A stretch of DNA of 64,000 nt from Batillaria attramentaria (lineage: Eukaryota > Mollusca > Gastropoda > Batillariidae): positions 1,948,001 through 2,012,000 of the forward strand of contig JACVVK020000001.1 in NCBI GenBank assembly GCA_018292915.2, in the 5' to 3' direction. Position numbers and translations under genes: made by a program. The notes beneath the pieces were generated by a model. That model was given only the letters and a program-made list of their open reading frames with translations. It did not search any database and was not told where the DNA came from. Below are positions 14,421-28,065 of this stretch, one piece after another; within the stretch, counting starts at the first letter, position 1; the number at the start of each line of letters is the position of its first letter.

Positions 14421-15691
14421 TATGTTGTTTCCATAGTAATGGAAACAACATAATAGGACGGGCTAAAATTTCCACGTTCATAGGCAAGCATCTGTGGTAC
14501 AAACGCACGTCACTGCCGATCTCCCGCAGAGACGATTTTGCAAGTGTAACTCTGACAATGACGTAAGAAAACTTGCGTCATCGATGCTGACGCGTATGGT
14601 GTTCCGAACGCACTTCTCCTCCTCAGTGAGTGCCGTCTGTGCGGATGTGTGTGCGTGTGTGCGTGTGTGCTTGTGTGAATTGTGTCCGGGCCCGTTTCTT
14701 CGAAGATACTTAACCGAATGGCTTCAAATTTGGGGTATCCAAATTTATCAAAATGTTACATTAGACGATTCAAGCGTGTGATGATTGCTTAAGTGATTTG
14801 GGAGTTATCGCCCTTTTGAGACAAGTTGGTTGTCTTTCGTGTACAGGCGTAATATTTATTTAAATCACTCAATTTTTTGGCAGTAGATAGCTTGAATACG
14901 GACTCTGAATTGATTCACTACTAGAAAATGGTCGCTCTTATAGTTTTCATGTAAACCGAGCCTGAGTTGACATTGCATGTGAACCCAGTCTCCGAAAATA
15001 CTAAACCGATCGATTTCAAATTTGGGGTTTCTAAATGAATCAAGATTGTTGAATAGAAGGCCCGATCCAGGTACGATTGCACACATGATTTGCGAGTTAT
15101 CGCCCTTTTCAAAAAAGTGGCTTTCTGGCGTTTAAAGGCGTAATATTTACCTAAACCACTCCATTTTTGGGACATAGATAGCATGAATACGGACTCTCAA
15201 CTGAGTGAATTTTGGAGGTTGTCGCTTTTATGCTTTTAAACCGTACCTGATGAAAGTGCTGGTGAACACACTTTAGATCTCAAAATCGCTCCTACTATAC
15301 ATAGATAATGAGCCTGGGGTGCCATAAAAAATATACAAAAAAATTAGAAAAATTCACTGCAGCCGTTGTCGTCAGTTGACTCGAAAATTTGTACTCGAAG
15401 CACATTTCCTTCAGTTACACAAGCCACACGCCTCACAAACATCGCAGAAAAGGCACACGCGCACTGACGCAAAACTGTATCAGCGTCAGTTTGCCGACGT
15501 CATGTTTGATTGACGTGGGGGTGTGTCGTCACTTTTCGGAAGTTCTCTATTTGTAGACGGGGAAAGCGGGAGTTTCATTGATGTAGTGAGCTTTGTTTTT
15601 CCCACTGACTCTCACTCAATAGCATAGTAGAGTGAGAGAACACCACATAGGTCTCAATGGAGCACATGCACAAACGCGGCTCGCGCAAGTC

Positions 15692-15724
<33 letters not shown>

Positions 15725-16063
15725 GCGCGCGTATGTCTGTGTGTGTCTGTGTGCGCGCGCGCGCAGCAGACATAACACATAGTGAAAAAACGTTCGCCGC
15801 GCAGACTTGTCTGTTAAACACATTGAGCCGGTATAAATTCGATCTTTACACTGCGCAGCAGCAACACTTCAATTTTCATGGGGCTGCTTTCATTGCAAGA
15901 ATTGTATCCGAGTCAAAGTTATTACGTCAAATGTATTATGCGTCATCCCAATAAGGAAAACGTCATAGATTTCAAAGAAAACAACTTGACGTCTCTCTTC
16001 CAAAACCAAGATTGGTCTGACAAGCCCGGTCAGTTGTTTCCATTGAGAGAGAGAGAGAGTGTG

Positions 16064-16123
<60 letters not shown>

Positions 16124-16215
16124 TCCCGTATACATGGCATTACAAAAGAACGACCGTGACGACAGCAGGTGATTAAATGGAAACAACATATTGGGCTGGT
16201 CAGTGGCCATCTTGT
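14421..16215. mobile_element. Palindrome-ended repeat family R, copy II
   Basis: Nearly identical to copy I over its whole length, differing by scattered substitutions, a short deletion near 14988 and a shorter GT run (16066-16121). The tandem head-to-tail arrangement with almost no divergence points to a recent local duplication. Confidence 0.82.
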
Positions 16216-16352
16216 TAGAGAATCATTTGTAATACACACAGTATGAGAACATTTTAACCTTTCGAACTGTATTGATTATTTTAGTAGATCAAAACAGAAT
16301 GGAAGGACAATACACAGCTGTACATGTACTACACAAACAAGTGTAACTCTTT

Positions 16353-16397
<45 letters not shown>

Positions 16398-17285
16398 CAC
16401 ACACACACAGGCACACACACACACACACACAGAGCAAAGAAAGAAACTTCATGCTACTTTAATGTAAATCAATACACACAAAATGCATACATACATGTAC
16501 CAGTAAATGGGTTCCAACTAAAATATATATATACATGTATTTACACCTTAACTACATAGAACATAACATGCAGCACATCATGGCTGATTTACTCTTAATG
16601 TAACATTTTTTTTGTTGTTGGTACTGACTGTCATCACTTTCTGCAATGTTATCAGACAGACTGTATCACAGTTGCAAAGCACAGGTTCATGTCCTGTACA
16701 TGCACCTATGCATACGACAGCCTAAGAAGCCATCATAATCCGCTTTATCTTACGTCACATTTCTGATGACGTCTTTCTAAAGAACTTTGTATTTCGAATG
16801 AGGCGTCCTGTACACATAGCCTCTGAGGTCTGGTATTTACAAGATGGCCGAGATAGCGACGCTCGCAAGAAGCGGTGGCAGCATGCGGCGGTGGGTCTAT
16901 CTTTTTTAAGGTCTGTGGCGCACACACACACACGCACACGCACACACACAACAACAACACTAGCAACAACAATTAACAAATTAAAGCAAAACAGACAAAA
17001 CTCGGACAGGACAAGCATGTTTCCACAAATCCACTAACAAATAGCCTTACATTCATTGTGGGTGTGCAGTTTCCACCACATGCATTTATCACATCACAGT
17101 TTATTTCACACATTATAATTTTTCTCTTAGGAGCAATCACAATTTGTTTTTCTTCTTAACTTTTTTGGGTTGTTGACTACATACATCCTGTTCTTAAGCA
17201 GCAGTGCGTAGAGATAAAACACATTTTCACATTGCAGGCACAGTACAGCTAGGAACAGCTGTAAGTAATCATGTCCTTTCCTCCC
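16216..17285. other. Intergenic region downstream of gene D
   Basis: Contains a CA microsatellite (16356-16434) and a stretch at about 16730-16930 richer in CpG, with CAAGATGGCCG (16840-16850), which resembles a YY1 site. AATAAA on the minus strand at 17101-17106 is a likely poly(A) signal for gene D, about 180 bp after its stop. I see no convincing gene. Confidence 0.5.
17101..17106 (-). terminator. Candidate poly(A) signal of gene D
   Basis: AATAAA on the minus strand about 180 bp past the gene D stop codon. It is the first canonical hexamer I noticed there. Confidence 0.45.
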
Positions 17286-18004
17286 TCATTCCCTGCTGTT
17301 GGAAGCAGAAGTAATTCTCAAGTTGTCAAAGTCAGCAATACCATAGGAGTCTGTTCCTAGTGCCACAAAACCACTGTGCGGAGACAGTGGCATAGAAACG
17401 TTAAAGATGGTGTTGCCATTCACAGACCCCTTTGCTGTGTTTCCCTGCACAAGATACAGCAATATATTGTACTGAAGAGACTCATGCATGTTTACCCAAA
17501 CTCGTCCCATGTACCTAAGTTATGCAGGAATTTATTCCCCAATCCATCAGTCATCAATATATGTTCAAATGTGTTGAAATGCAGAAATGTGAAAGTCTCC
17601 AGATCTATCCACCAGTGCAGGATTGTTCTCCCTTGCAAAAAAAATCCGTTAAAGAGCTGTTGCTCCTGCCTGATTCTCACATATATTTAAAAAAAAAAAA
17701 AGGGGGGGGGGGGAAGAACAGGAAATCTCTATGAAAATGTGTTAAGCACTGCTGTTTAATAATTATTCAAAATTTATATGAGCATTTTCAAATACATAAG
17801 ATTATTATTATTTGCTAATGACCAAAACAACAACGAAAAAAGTGTGTTTACCAAACCCTTTAATGAATGTAAACTATGCATCTGATACAATCATACTTAC
17901 CATGACAACAAGAGAAAGCTTGTTCCATCCAGGTAGTTTGGATGGCAACCGACCACTTTCGATCACCTGGGTACGAGCTGTGTGAATGATACAAAATAAA
18001 ATTA

Positions 18005-18068
<64 letters not shown>

Positions 18069-21000
18069 AAATAAAGTGGTATACAAGAGAGAAAACACAA
18101 GACAGAAAACTATACTTGAAAAGTATACTATGTACAGTTGGTGTAGACATATGAATTGAATCATGCACACTCAAATTAGCTGAATTGCTCATAAAGAACA
18201 CAACATCTGCAACCGTCAAAAAAAAAAAGAAAAAAAAAAAGAAGAAGAAGAAAAAAAAGAATAAATCTGAAAAATAAATGCAGTCTATTGAATGTCATTA
18301 ACTATATATGAAACTGAAACATGAAGTACATATGTACATGAAACCGAAACATACAATGAAAGGTCTGAACTGTTCATTACAAGGGCAAATCATAAAGACT
18401 GTCAAAACATACCAAAATCATATGCCACAATGTACACCTGTGCATCTGGAAACAGGTAGAAAAAGATCCCTACAGCACGGGTAGTGTTACATCCGCCATG
18501 CTGAACCCGGGCTGCAAGAAACACACCCTCTGTCCTGTTCACACTCCCGAGGATGGCCTCTACCTCAGCATAGATGTCAGTCCTGCCAGACGAACAAAGC
18601 AACAGCTCAGAAACAAATTCCATATCACTGCTGAAATTGTTAGTATTGTATAGTTTTGCTGACAGGGTATGTCGCACATATGTGACATATCCTAGCTGTC
18701 GCCAAGACTTTGCAATCTCCAGAAGCAACTTAGGTAAAGCAAAACTGATTTCAATAAAACGGTCAGCACAGTCACAGCTCATACAAGATTCTGAAATGCA
18801 TGTCACAGCTCATACAAGATTTTGAAATGCATGTACACTTGTACCAGTTTTGGCAACAAGGTAATACAATGCAAAAACTGTACAGCAGCTATTCTTTCAG
18901 CCATTATCTAAATGACAGTAAAAGGACACAAGAATACAAAAGCCTGTTCTGCTTTCTTGTGAATACCTTGTTAAAGTCTACCATTTTCAAAACAAACAGC
19001 AAAATAATTTGTCTCTGCCTGACCAAAAACAACAAAAACAGAAAATGGAACATTACCAGCCACTGTTGCCTATCATGTTAATTGCCGCTCCCATGTTATC
19101 TGGTTTTTCTCCGAGTCTCATGCACCACCCAACTGGAGTCTCAAGGACCATCTGACGCACAACTTTGCCAGCTGCAGTGTGGGTGTCCACGATCTCAAAC
19201 GCACCCGTCTGCTGTGCCAGATTGTATGGCTCCTGTCCTGGTTTGTAACCTTTGTAACAAGGCAGTACAAAATATAAGGAAGCTAATAAGTAGCTGCCAT
19301 ACAGGTACACACAAGCTGAGCACCTATGTATACAACTGCATCAGAGTCAAATTCTTCACAAAATCAGTAGGAAAAAAAAAACTTTTACCTATTTTCACAT
19401 TGCTGAACCAAAATGCAAAAATCAGTGAAACATGGACATTTCAGTGTCGCACAATATACTGGCATGCCTGGATTATGAGACAAACATATTTGGTACACTT
19501 CTCCTGTGCTATTCCCAGAGTGAAGTGGTGCTGACATTTCGTGCAATATGTAAAAGAATGATTACTTTCAAAGTTGTCAAAATATGGGAGAGGGAATGGC
19601 TGTGACGGTGGCGGTGTGTCAGCCTGTCCCTTCTGACCAACAGTGAGTGTGGTGAGTGTGTTCACTGAATCAACATCAAGTGGAACTGTTACCATGCCGT
19701 TCTCAACCTGCCAATCAACAGTTTTACATTTACTCATAACAGTGAAAACTAGGATGTTGCACACCACTAAATATACACCGTACTCGATCCTTGCAGAGGC
19801 TTGCATGTTGAATGCCAACATTTGGGCACAAGGTACGTGTGCACTTAGAACATAAAGTCTTACAGTTTTACAAAGAGATTACTTAAATTTGCACACTTCA
19901 GCTTTCACATGAGTGTGTAACAGTTATTAAGGCATTAAGGCATCTGCACATTTTATTTCATCAGCTTCTGAAAAAGAACCCCAAAAAAAAAAAAAAAAAG
20001 AGCAAAAAAACAACAACAACAAAAAAGCAATAAATTTAGACACATGAAAGCAGCAATCAGAATAGTCAAGTTTCATTTACCACATATGAATCCCACTTCT
20101 CAAACAAAACATCTGGCTGTCCATTGAAACCCAGTTTGCTGTGCCATAGATTAAGCCGTGAAATAGCTGCCTGGAAAGCAGAGTGCAAAAATGCAGTTTC
20201 CTCATCTAGCATGTACAGTGTATAAACAAGGCCACAATACATGTAAATAATAACCACATAAACTGTTACATAATTTATATCAGTATGTAAAAACGTAAAA
20301 CAGAAACTGTTTGTGGAACAGTACAGTGCAGCTACGGTTCACATTATGCATGTGATGTCAAAACAAGAACAAGACTTCGTCATGCTGTCACTTCAAAGTA
20401 AACAAATCTGACTGAATCTAGATATGGGAAGGGAGGGTGTCAATCTCTTTAAAAAGATTAAATGAACCTGGTTGATGCCTTCGAAATTTAGCCGAACATG
20501 TATACAGAATGTTGCTCATTTTCTTGTCCATGCAAAAGACAACACTTACAAATGAGCCTTGGAGTTTCAGAGTTACTTGTTGCGGAACTACATTGTACTC
20601 GGGTAGCTTTGGGCGAACACATAGGGAATGATTATGGCTCTGAAAGAGAAGATAACTGCGTTGAATCATTGAGAATGGTAAACGAACAGTTTGTCATTCA
20701 TATCTGTTTTAGTTTTACCCTCAAGAACATGTTGTATGTTATTTGTACACTGAATGACAGAGATGCACATACCCTATATTTCTTACACCAACTGACAAAC
20801 AAGCTCTATGGTATGCTATATCAGCAGTGTTGTACATTCACTAGTCTTCCACCAGCAGCACTATTTATTTGCTGCTAGAAATAATACATGTACACTGTAC
20901 TGCACACACATCTCTTTTCAGTGTCTTGGCTGCAAATTAGTCTTATTTTCTTGTATTGCAATGTAATGTGTGTACTGAGCTCACCATCGTTTCAAAGATA

Positions 21001-21474
21001 ATGGTGAGGTCTTTGCCATCTGGACTGACCAAGGAGACGTAGCTTCCACCACCAGCCGGGAACCCCACGCCTGACCCATGACGCAGGTAAGTCCAACCTA
21101 CCTCAGTGAACTGGGTTGTGTGGGCTACAATCATCACAGACATCACATGCATATTGATAAACAACAATGACCGCCTTGCACAAAGGTTCTTGTTCTTGTT
21201 GGCTTTGGCCGGAACTGGGAGGCTACAGCAAAATGTTTTTACTACTGCTATTATTGTAATGTGGGGATTATCTTCAGCCATGCTAAGCTCCTAGTACAAC
21301 AATTATCAGCCTCTGGCGACAGAGATAAAATCCTTTGTAGTCAGAGTGTGGCTGGCAATGTGGGCACTTGAAAACGGTCACATACAAAACCCTCGGTCCA
21401 TGGGGATGATACTGGGAGTTTTCAGCCCTCGAACACCAGCAACAATTACACACACATACATACACAAAGAAACG

Positions 21475-21512
<38 letters not shown>

Positions 21513-22405
21513 TAAAGAAACACACGCATGCACATGCACATGCACATGCCATCTGAGCCACAGCAGGGTAGCCAGTGATAATAATAAGTCATACCTGTCA
21601 TCCAGATGGGTGTTTCCACAACATAGTTGCCACTCCAAGGCTCCACAGCTGTCATCAGTCCTGTACGAAACCACGGCAGGGACTCATAGTAGCTAGCAAT
21701 CAAGTTCCAAGAGATTGTGCTGCAAACAAGATGTTGTGCTGTAGCTGACAGGAATATGTGCATGTGCTCTGTGCAAGCACATAGAGGTTTAAAAAAAAAA
21801 AAAAATATATATATAGCTTTACTTACTTCCCCTACTTTCAAATTGACCTGATTGAGCGCATGTTTTCGGCTTTAGCGATGCCTTTGTTCCTATACTATAT
21901 ATATATATATGCAAAGCTGCAACCAATATGAAATATATAAGCTGCAACCAATGACAACTAAATAAAACAAGCAGCAGCAGTAAAAATTTAGTTGGTGTTT
22001 AACATCTCTTCCATAAGGGGGAAGGTGAGGGGTTGGTGACAGGTGCTTGGGAGAGGCGTGTCCTTCATGGTGTGTAACTCCTCACCCAGGTGAACACAAT
22101 GCATGCCAGAAGAAATCTGACTTACGCAGTCATGTTGCCAACAGCATAGTTCTTGTTTAAAATCTGCAACATAACAAATGGCAAAAAGGAGAATAAATAA
22201 AAAATGACAAATACGGAATGGGAACCTGTCAAACGAAGAACAAACAACAACAACAAAAACAACCAACAACATCAAGAAACAAAACAAGATGCAACAAGAA
22301 TCAACGAAGAGAAACATACAAGTGGCCTTCTGAAATGGCTTTGGTGCTGGTCACTTTCTGATATAAAACAAAATCAACAGTTGCATGCTTGTTTGTTTGT
22401 TTGTT

Positions 22406-22446
<41 letters not shown>

Positions 22447-24312
22447 ATGTGTGATGTTGTTGTTGCTGTTGTTGTTGTTGTTCCCTAAAAATAAATCAAA
22501 ATCCTTATATCAGTATGTGGTGTATCGGTGCTATCTGAAGTGACCAAACACAATACCATTTTGAAACTTTCCTCCCCAGGGATTAATACAGTCTTATCTA
22601 ATCTACGCTAACGGGATGGACTAACCCTTGCCCAACATCCTCCACCAACTTCATCGTTGAAAGTACTGTAATCCTCTGATGCCCAAAGCTGTTTGCCAGT
22701 CTCCAGCGCAGACTCTGCTGACAGCGTACCTGGGTAATGGGATCTGAAATGGTTCAGCACATTCAAATCCTTCTGATATAGCATAAAATGAAATAAAATA
22801 TACATTTTATTTGAGACAGGGTCATACCCGGCCCCTACTCACTGATATTTTTCAGGTGTGTTTTGTATACCTGTGTCACTCTATTCAGTTGAGCTGATGT
22901 TGATGAGTTGTATTGTCGGCGATGTTGATTCATCATGGTACATGTACGTCATTGCGATTTGGTTTAGTTGCACTCATGATTGAAGATGGTATTGTTTGAC
23001 ACTGGTTACTGGTTGATTTAGTCATTGTTAGATATTAGTTGTTTATGTTATTGTTGCCTTGGTCTAATATTCCTTAGTAGTTGCTTGCTCAGGTTCATGA
23101 TCCTATCATGTTGGTCTGGTCACTTATTATTGTTTGTTGTGTCTTCTAGGCGCTGTTTCCTAGATAATACACGGGAAGCCAGGGTGCCCAAATGGTAGAG
23201 CGTTGGACTTTCAATGCTCGGGTCGTGAGTTTGAATCCCGGCTGGGGCCAAATATTTGTGCTGGCCTTTTTCTCGCTGCCCCGTCTTTGATATCACCCTT
23301 ATGTGGTGGAAAAGGACGTTAAACTCCCAAACACCCAACCACCCACTCCTGGATAATACACTGTAAAAACAAAAAGCATGTCATAGCGACAAATACGTTT
23401 TGGTTCCCTGCCTGCATAACTGGATGAAAGTCAACCCGGCTACATATAACGTAGCGTTTCTATGTTTCTCAGTATGCATGAAGTTTATATTTGTTCTCCT
23501 TGTCAAAAACAAAGTGCTTATAGAACCCATCAGGGATTAGGTGCTCCTTTTATTCAAGACACTGTGAATTAAAGTTGTGCAAACAGCTACAAGTTAAATG
23601 TGTCAAGTCAAAGAAAAAAAAAGAAGCGTGCAGCAAAGATTTCAGTTTAAGTAAGCAAGATTTTTTATTGATAGGCCTTAGGCCCATTCAAAATTGAGGA
23701 TGACATCATTCTGACACTCTGATACAACGTTACATGTATATGAAGAAACAATGAGTGCAAAAATAAAGCGTATCAGCTCAGCTGAGGAACAGTTGCAAAG
23801 AAATGGAAATGACAACTGTCTTCAAAGACAAACAAACTAATACAGTCGAACCTGCCAAGGCGGTCACCTGTATAAGCTATGCCACTGTCTAACCTGGTCA
23901 CCCAAGAGGATCCCCTGACATGCTAGCTGTTGACATGCCACCCTGGATAAACCCGGTCACCTGTCTAAAGCGGTCAGTTTGACCCGGTCCCTTGGGTGAC
24001 CGCCTTACACAGGTTTGACTGTATCTAGAAGCAGCATCCAGGAAAGCACAGTATTACCCAATAATACCAACGTCTTCAGCTAGCTGAGGGTCTTTCAAAA
24101 CATCCTCACAAATGTCCCATCCATTCTCATCTGTAGCCACAATGAGCACGTGAGCAAGACCATTGACATTCAACTGATTTCGAAGAGTCTGCAATGCAAA
24201 ATGTACACCTTAAAGTTCAATGTGTAACTCTACATAGGGCATGGGGAGGTGGGCGGAGGGGAAACTAATTCACTGGGTGTGAACCTGTAGTTACATACAT
24301 GAACAAGTTAAT

Positions 24313-24390
<78 letters not shown>

Positions 24391-27300
24391 TTTGAGTTCC
24401 ACACATAAGGACTTAAAACGTATTTGAGAACTAATTTTAAGGGAATAAAATTACAAGCATTTTCTGACCTTGATGTATGTCACATTGTAAGGGTGCTCAT
24501 TCCAAAGCTGAAAAACAGACACACAAACATACATACCTTATGAATGTCACTACACTGTGCTCAGCCAAGGAACACCAACAACAAACCCTGAATTTCTTGA
24601 ATCATTTGTATCTTTATCACAGCCAAGCTGAACTAGCAGGAAATATCAGTTTTGCTAATCATAATCTTAAAAGAAAGAAAGCGTCACGAGGAACGCCTGT
24701 AAACTCACACACCAACAAAAACAGCACCAGAGCACAGGATCCTGCGGTTACCCAAGTTACAAAGATGGAACAACGACAACAACTAAACAGGAAAAAGGTG
24801 GACTACCTATATGAAGCTCTGCAACAATGAGGCAGTAATTAAGACCCAAATGTAACGTTTACCCCAATGAAGTCAATGGTGAGGTTGTAGTAAGTCTTGG
24901 CTCCCTTGATCCACCTGACGATGTAGTTGGCTGTCACCTCTGGTTTGGTGTACGGGCTCCCATTGTCCTGACCAATCCACCCAGGGAACCCCCATGGCAG
25001 CCCGTACAGCTTGATGTTGGGGTTTCTCTATAATTATGATGTAAGACAAAGTCTTAACCATGTCAGAGACAGAATGGGTTGCTTGCTTGGTTGGTTAACT
25101 GTATGTTTGGCATTCTACTGTGTAAGGGTTATTGATGACAGGGCATCAAAGAAAAAGACAGCATAAAGTTTGGCTTACAGAGAGGGCCTGTTCTGCAAAA
25201 TGGCATGGAAAACTGAATATTGCACACTTTTTGTATGCATATGCATTTACACAAACTCATTAAACCGTTATACAACATAATTAAAACTTGAAGCTGGTGT
25301 GAATTAAGTGTTTGGTGGGACATGAGAAGGAGGCAGGCTGGGGCGTTAAATCAGAAAAAGTGGATGCAGGCTAATACACGTACAACAAAAATAAGTAAAT
25401 AAATGAAGCACAGGAAAAGGTAGGTCAGATGGTTGAAGATTATAACTAAACGACATTCTATTTTCTGCTGTTACAGTCAGAAAGTAAGGACAGTTTGTTG
25501 ACATTAAGGTCAAGGACAATACTTAAAACAGTTCCATTATCTCTGACAAGATTTCAGCTATTCAGGATCTCAGCTGATGTAGGCCAGGGTGGCAATCTTA
25601 AGATTCACTATTCATTACTCATGATATATTCACTACTCTGCGTTGTGGTTAAGTTCTGTACTTGAACTGTCTGGGCTAAGGCCGATAAGAGACCGTACAT
25701 GTATTGGGCCACGGTGTGCACTGATAAAACCCTGCTCTTTTGCTGACTCAGCAGTGTCTGATTCATGTTTGATTTTGTTCCTTTTCCTGTTAGAGCAGTG
25801 ATGCGTGCAAGTGTGTGTGTTAGGTGTGTGGTTGTGAGGGTGTGTTTGTTGAGGGGGGGGGGGGGGGTGAGTGAGATCCTCTTATGAGATCCTTGAATTT
25901 ACATTTTGTAGTATTCTGTGGGTTAACTATTGTCATAATACTTAAGCTGATTCTTAAATATATTCTCAAGCTGATTAGTTTAAATATTACAGATACCTGT
26001 CAGATTCTAGTGATCTGTCAGTGATGTTCTTTTGTACACTGAAAATCTCTTATGCTGCAAGCAAAGCGCTGCCCTTCGCAGACATTAAAGAGGAACCGAA
26101 CTGCTGTACAAGGGAACAAAGCAAAGCAGGACGAGACAGACCAAGAGCGTTTCCCAAAGGGTGGTTCCTTATCGTCCCAAAACCTGTCATGTCACCGCTA
26201 CTTTGTCATGCTAATCGAAAGGCCAGGGCGTTGTCAGTGTCCTCGTGCAGTTTTTTTTTTTTTTTTTTCAAAACCTTTTTGGCCTTCACCATCAGCCAGT
26301 TGCTGTTATGTCATCACACTGATCAAAAGGTCGGTATGTTGTCGGTTTTTCTTGTACAGCATTCTTTACCTTTTTGGCCTCCACCATCAACCACCACTCA
26401 TAGCCACGCTGATAGTTCTCATCCCAGCTGTTGTGCATGTGTGACGCCTCAGTTCCATCTGTCAACATTCAGTTTTCCATGTATGTCATAGCTTAAAAAA
26501 TGCACATTAAAAAACAAAAACAAATAGACAACAACCAAAAAAGGAAAGAAAACTGAATTAAGCATGTAACTCAAAATATGGTTTAACGCAGCTTGTAAGT
26601 TTCTGTTGCAAAATATGACCCTTACCAAAAAAAAAAAGAAATTTAAGAAATTCATGTAATTTGAAAGTAAATTGTAATTTGTGATAAATAAATATAAATA
26701 AATAAATTCAGTTTTTACCTGTGCTCTGGGCATCACCTCCTATCTCAACTTTCAGAATCTGAAGAGATGCTCCAAAGTTTGGCTTTCATTGTGTTCAGGA
26801 AGAAAGGGAAAAAAGCGCTGGTTACATCTATATGTACATGAACACAGTTCCTTGTAACCACAGTTCAGAAAATCAGACTGTAAAATAGTTAACAGTGAGC
26901 TCTCCATTCGGAACAGCTAATCAGCCCTGAAGAAGGCTTAGCACAGGAGAAACTTCAGCAATCATTGAAACAGCGTAGCTGAAATCAGTGTTGTTGTTAC
27001 TCAGGTGACTGAGGCGATACTGAACTAGCAAGTGCTTGCACTATGGAACAAGAATCAAGAGTTAAAACAACCTTAAACAGGTAGTCAAGAATTTCATTTC
27101 TTTGTTTCTCTGGGTAGTTCATCAGTAATTTTGATGTGGCCTGAAACACAAGGAGAGCAGTACAAAAGTTAGGAGGTGTGAATGCATGCATTTAAAATAT
27201 GTGTATTACTTTCCTCACAATTACAGGAATTGCTCAATGAAGGAAAGTCTACTTTGGAGATGCAAGAAGAAACACGAAGGGCTCCAAAACATTGGTGTGC

Positions 27301-27605
27301 ATTACACACTAAAGGCAAATGTTTTCAGGAGCACTAGGCATACGTATAATATACATTTTCTTGTGAATGGCAAGATAAAATGTATGGCAAGATAATGATC
27401 TTATCAAGTGTGCCCCCATTCGGTAAAGCACGACACACACACACACACACACGCGGACAGAACTAATTGTTACCCCTCCACCGCTGAGTCCACCAATTCC
27501 ATCAAACTTGCGGCCCAGGCCTTGAGAGTCATCAAAACTTAGTATCTGTTGCAATGCAACAGAAGGTACAAGCAGTACCAACGGTAATATCGCACGTGCT
27601 TTCAT
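17286..27605 (-). CDS. GALC: Galactocerebrosidase-like gene D (complete)
   Basis: Complete GH59 galactocerebrosidase model, 18 exons, 2031 coding nt (about 676 residues), close to the length of vertebrate GALC. Exons: 27474-27605, 27072-27140, 26719-26782, 26370-26458, 24863-25027, 24469-24507, 24058-24188, 22626-22743, 22126-22163, 21595-21719, 20985-21124, 20550-20639, 20081-20170, 19566-19707, 19057-19249, 18413-18582, 17901-17977, 17286-17444. The first exon has a signal peptide ([15 protein letters not shown]) and [20 protein letters not shown]. Exon 6 has LWNEHPYN (acid/base Glu), exon 8 WASEDYS (nucleophile), exon 12 CVRP. The C-terminal part (exons 15-18) is the lectin-like domain, ending SASNSRE. 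Exon 7 is of the 7b type and exon 15 of the 15a type seen in gene E. All introns fit GT-AG. Confidence 0.93.
18007..18066. repeat. (CA)n microsatellite in gene D intron 16
   Basis: About 30 CA units, just downstream (plus coordinates) of exon 17 of gene D. Confidence 0.95.
23173..23347 (+). mobile_element. tRNA-derived SINE with target-site duplication
   Basis: The head has pol III box A-like (aatggtagagcgttgga) and box B-like (gagtttgaatccc) motifs. The tail contains gacgttaaactcccaaacac. It is flanked by cctaGATAATACAC (23159-23172) and cctgGATAATACAC (23348-23361), a 14-bp duplication with one mismatch. It sits in intron 7 of gene D. Confidence 0.8.
23841..24024. mobile_element. MITE-like element with 14-bp TIRs
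   Basis: Starts TACAGTCGAACCTG and ends CAGGTTTGACTGTA, one mismatch between the inverted ends, beginning and ending in TA as Tc1/mariner-type insertions do. The inside is a repeated ggtcacc/cggtca pattern and has no coding potential. It ends about 35 bp from exon 7 of gene D. Confidence 0.72.
24317..24386. repeat. (GT)n microsatellite in gene D intron 6
   Basis: About 35 GT units; in the transcript (CA)n, between exons 6 and 7, the same intron that carries a microsatellite in gene E. Confidence 0.95.
26202..26400. repeat. Imperfect tandem duplication reaching into exon 4 of gene D
   Basis: The stretch 26202-26304 (tgtcatgctaatcgaaagg through tttttggccttcaccatcag) resembles 26305-26400 (gtcatcacactgatcaaaagg through tttttggcctccaccatcaa). 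The second unit holds the 3' end of exon 4 plus its donor. The first is a decayed copy of the same junction. Confidence 0.6.
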
Positions 27606-27697
27606 TGTGTTCAATTTTCAAGAGGCACAAGCAATCAGCCGTTCAGAACTGTGCAGCATATGGGAGAAGTTACTACTTAGTAAGTCAGTCATGTGCT

Positions 27698-27705
27698 CTT
27701 TTATA
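27698..27705 (-). promoter_or_regulatory. TATA box of gene D with adjacent CACATG E-box
   Basis: TATAAAAG on the minus strand 93 bp before the gene D ATG. GCACATGAC follows at about 27687-27696. A TATA box at this distance leaves a 5' UTR of about 60 nt. Confidence 0.5.
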
Positions 27706-27897
27706 CTGCTTTTATCTTATCTACTGCTTACACATCCATCAAAGAATTTCCTGTTGGACTCATGCAATAATCTACAGCCATCACACGACAGCCAGTAAAG
27801 CTCCTAGAGGTGCAGTTTGTTTACATCTGATTCCTTACGTAAAAAATTATTTGCATGTTCTCTTCATTCACTGACCAGAATTTGTCTCTCTTTCTTT

Positions 27898-27925
27898 CAC
27901 ACACACACACACACACACAAACACA

Positions 27926-27964
<39 letters not shown>

Positions 27965-28022
27965 CACAACTATACACGCGCGCACACCACACACACACAC
28001 ACACACGCACACACACACACAT
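27898..28022. repeat. Compound CA/TG microsatellite
   Basis: Interrupted (CA)n tract with acac-gcgc interruptions in the C-D intergenic region. Confidence 0.9.
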
Positions 28023-28059
28023 GTGCGAGACCATAAAACATTTGGACATTTTAAATCTG

Positions 28060-28065
28060 TTTATT
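28060..28065 (-). terminator. Candidate poly(A) signal of gene C
   Basis: AATAAA on the minus strand about 340 bp beyond the stop codon of gene C. Confidence 0.35.

Noticed and set aside
26021..26491. 156-codon plus-strand frame
   Set aside because: It is antisense to exon 4 of gene D and runs through a poly-T tract; no recognisable domain.
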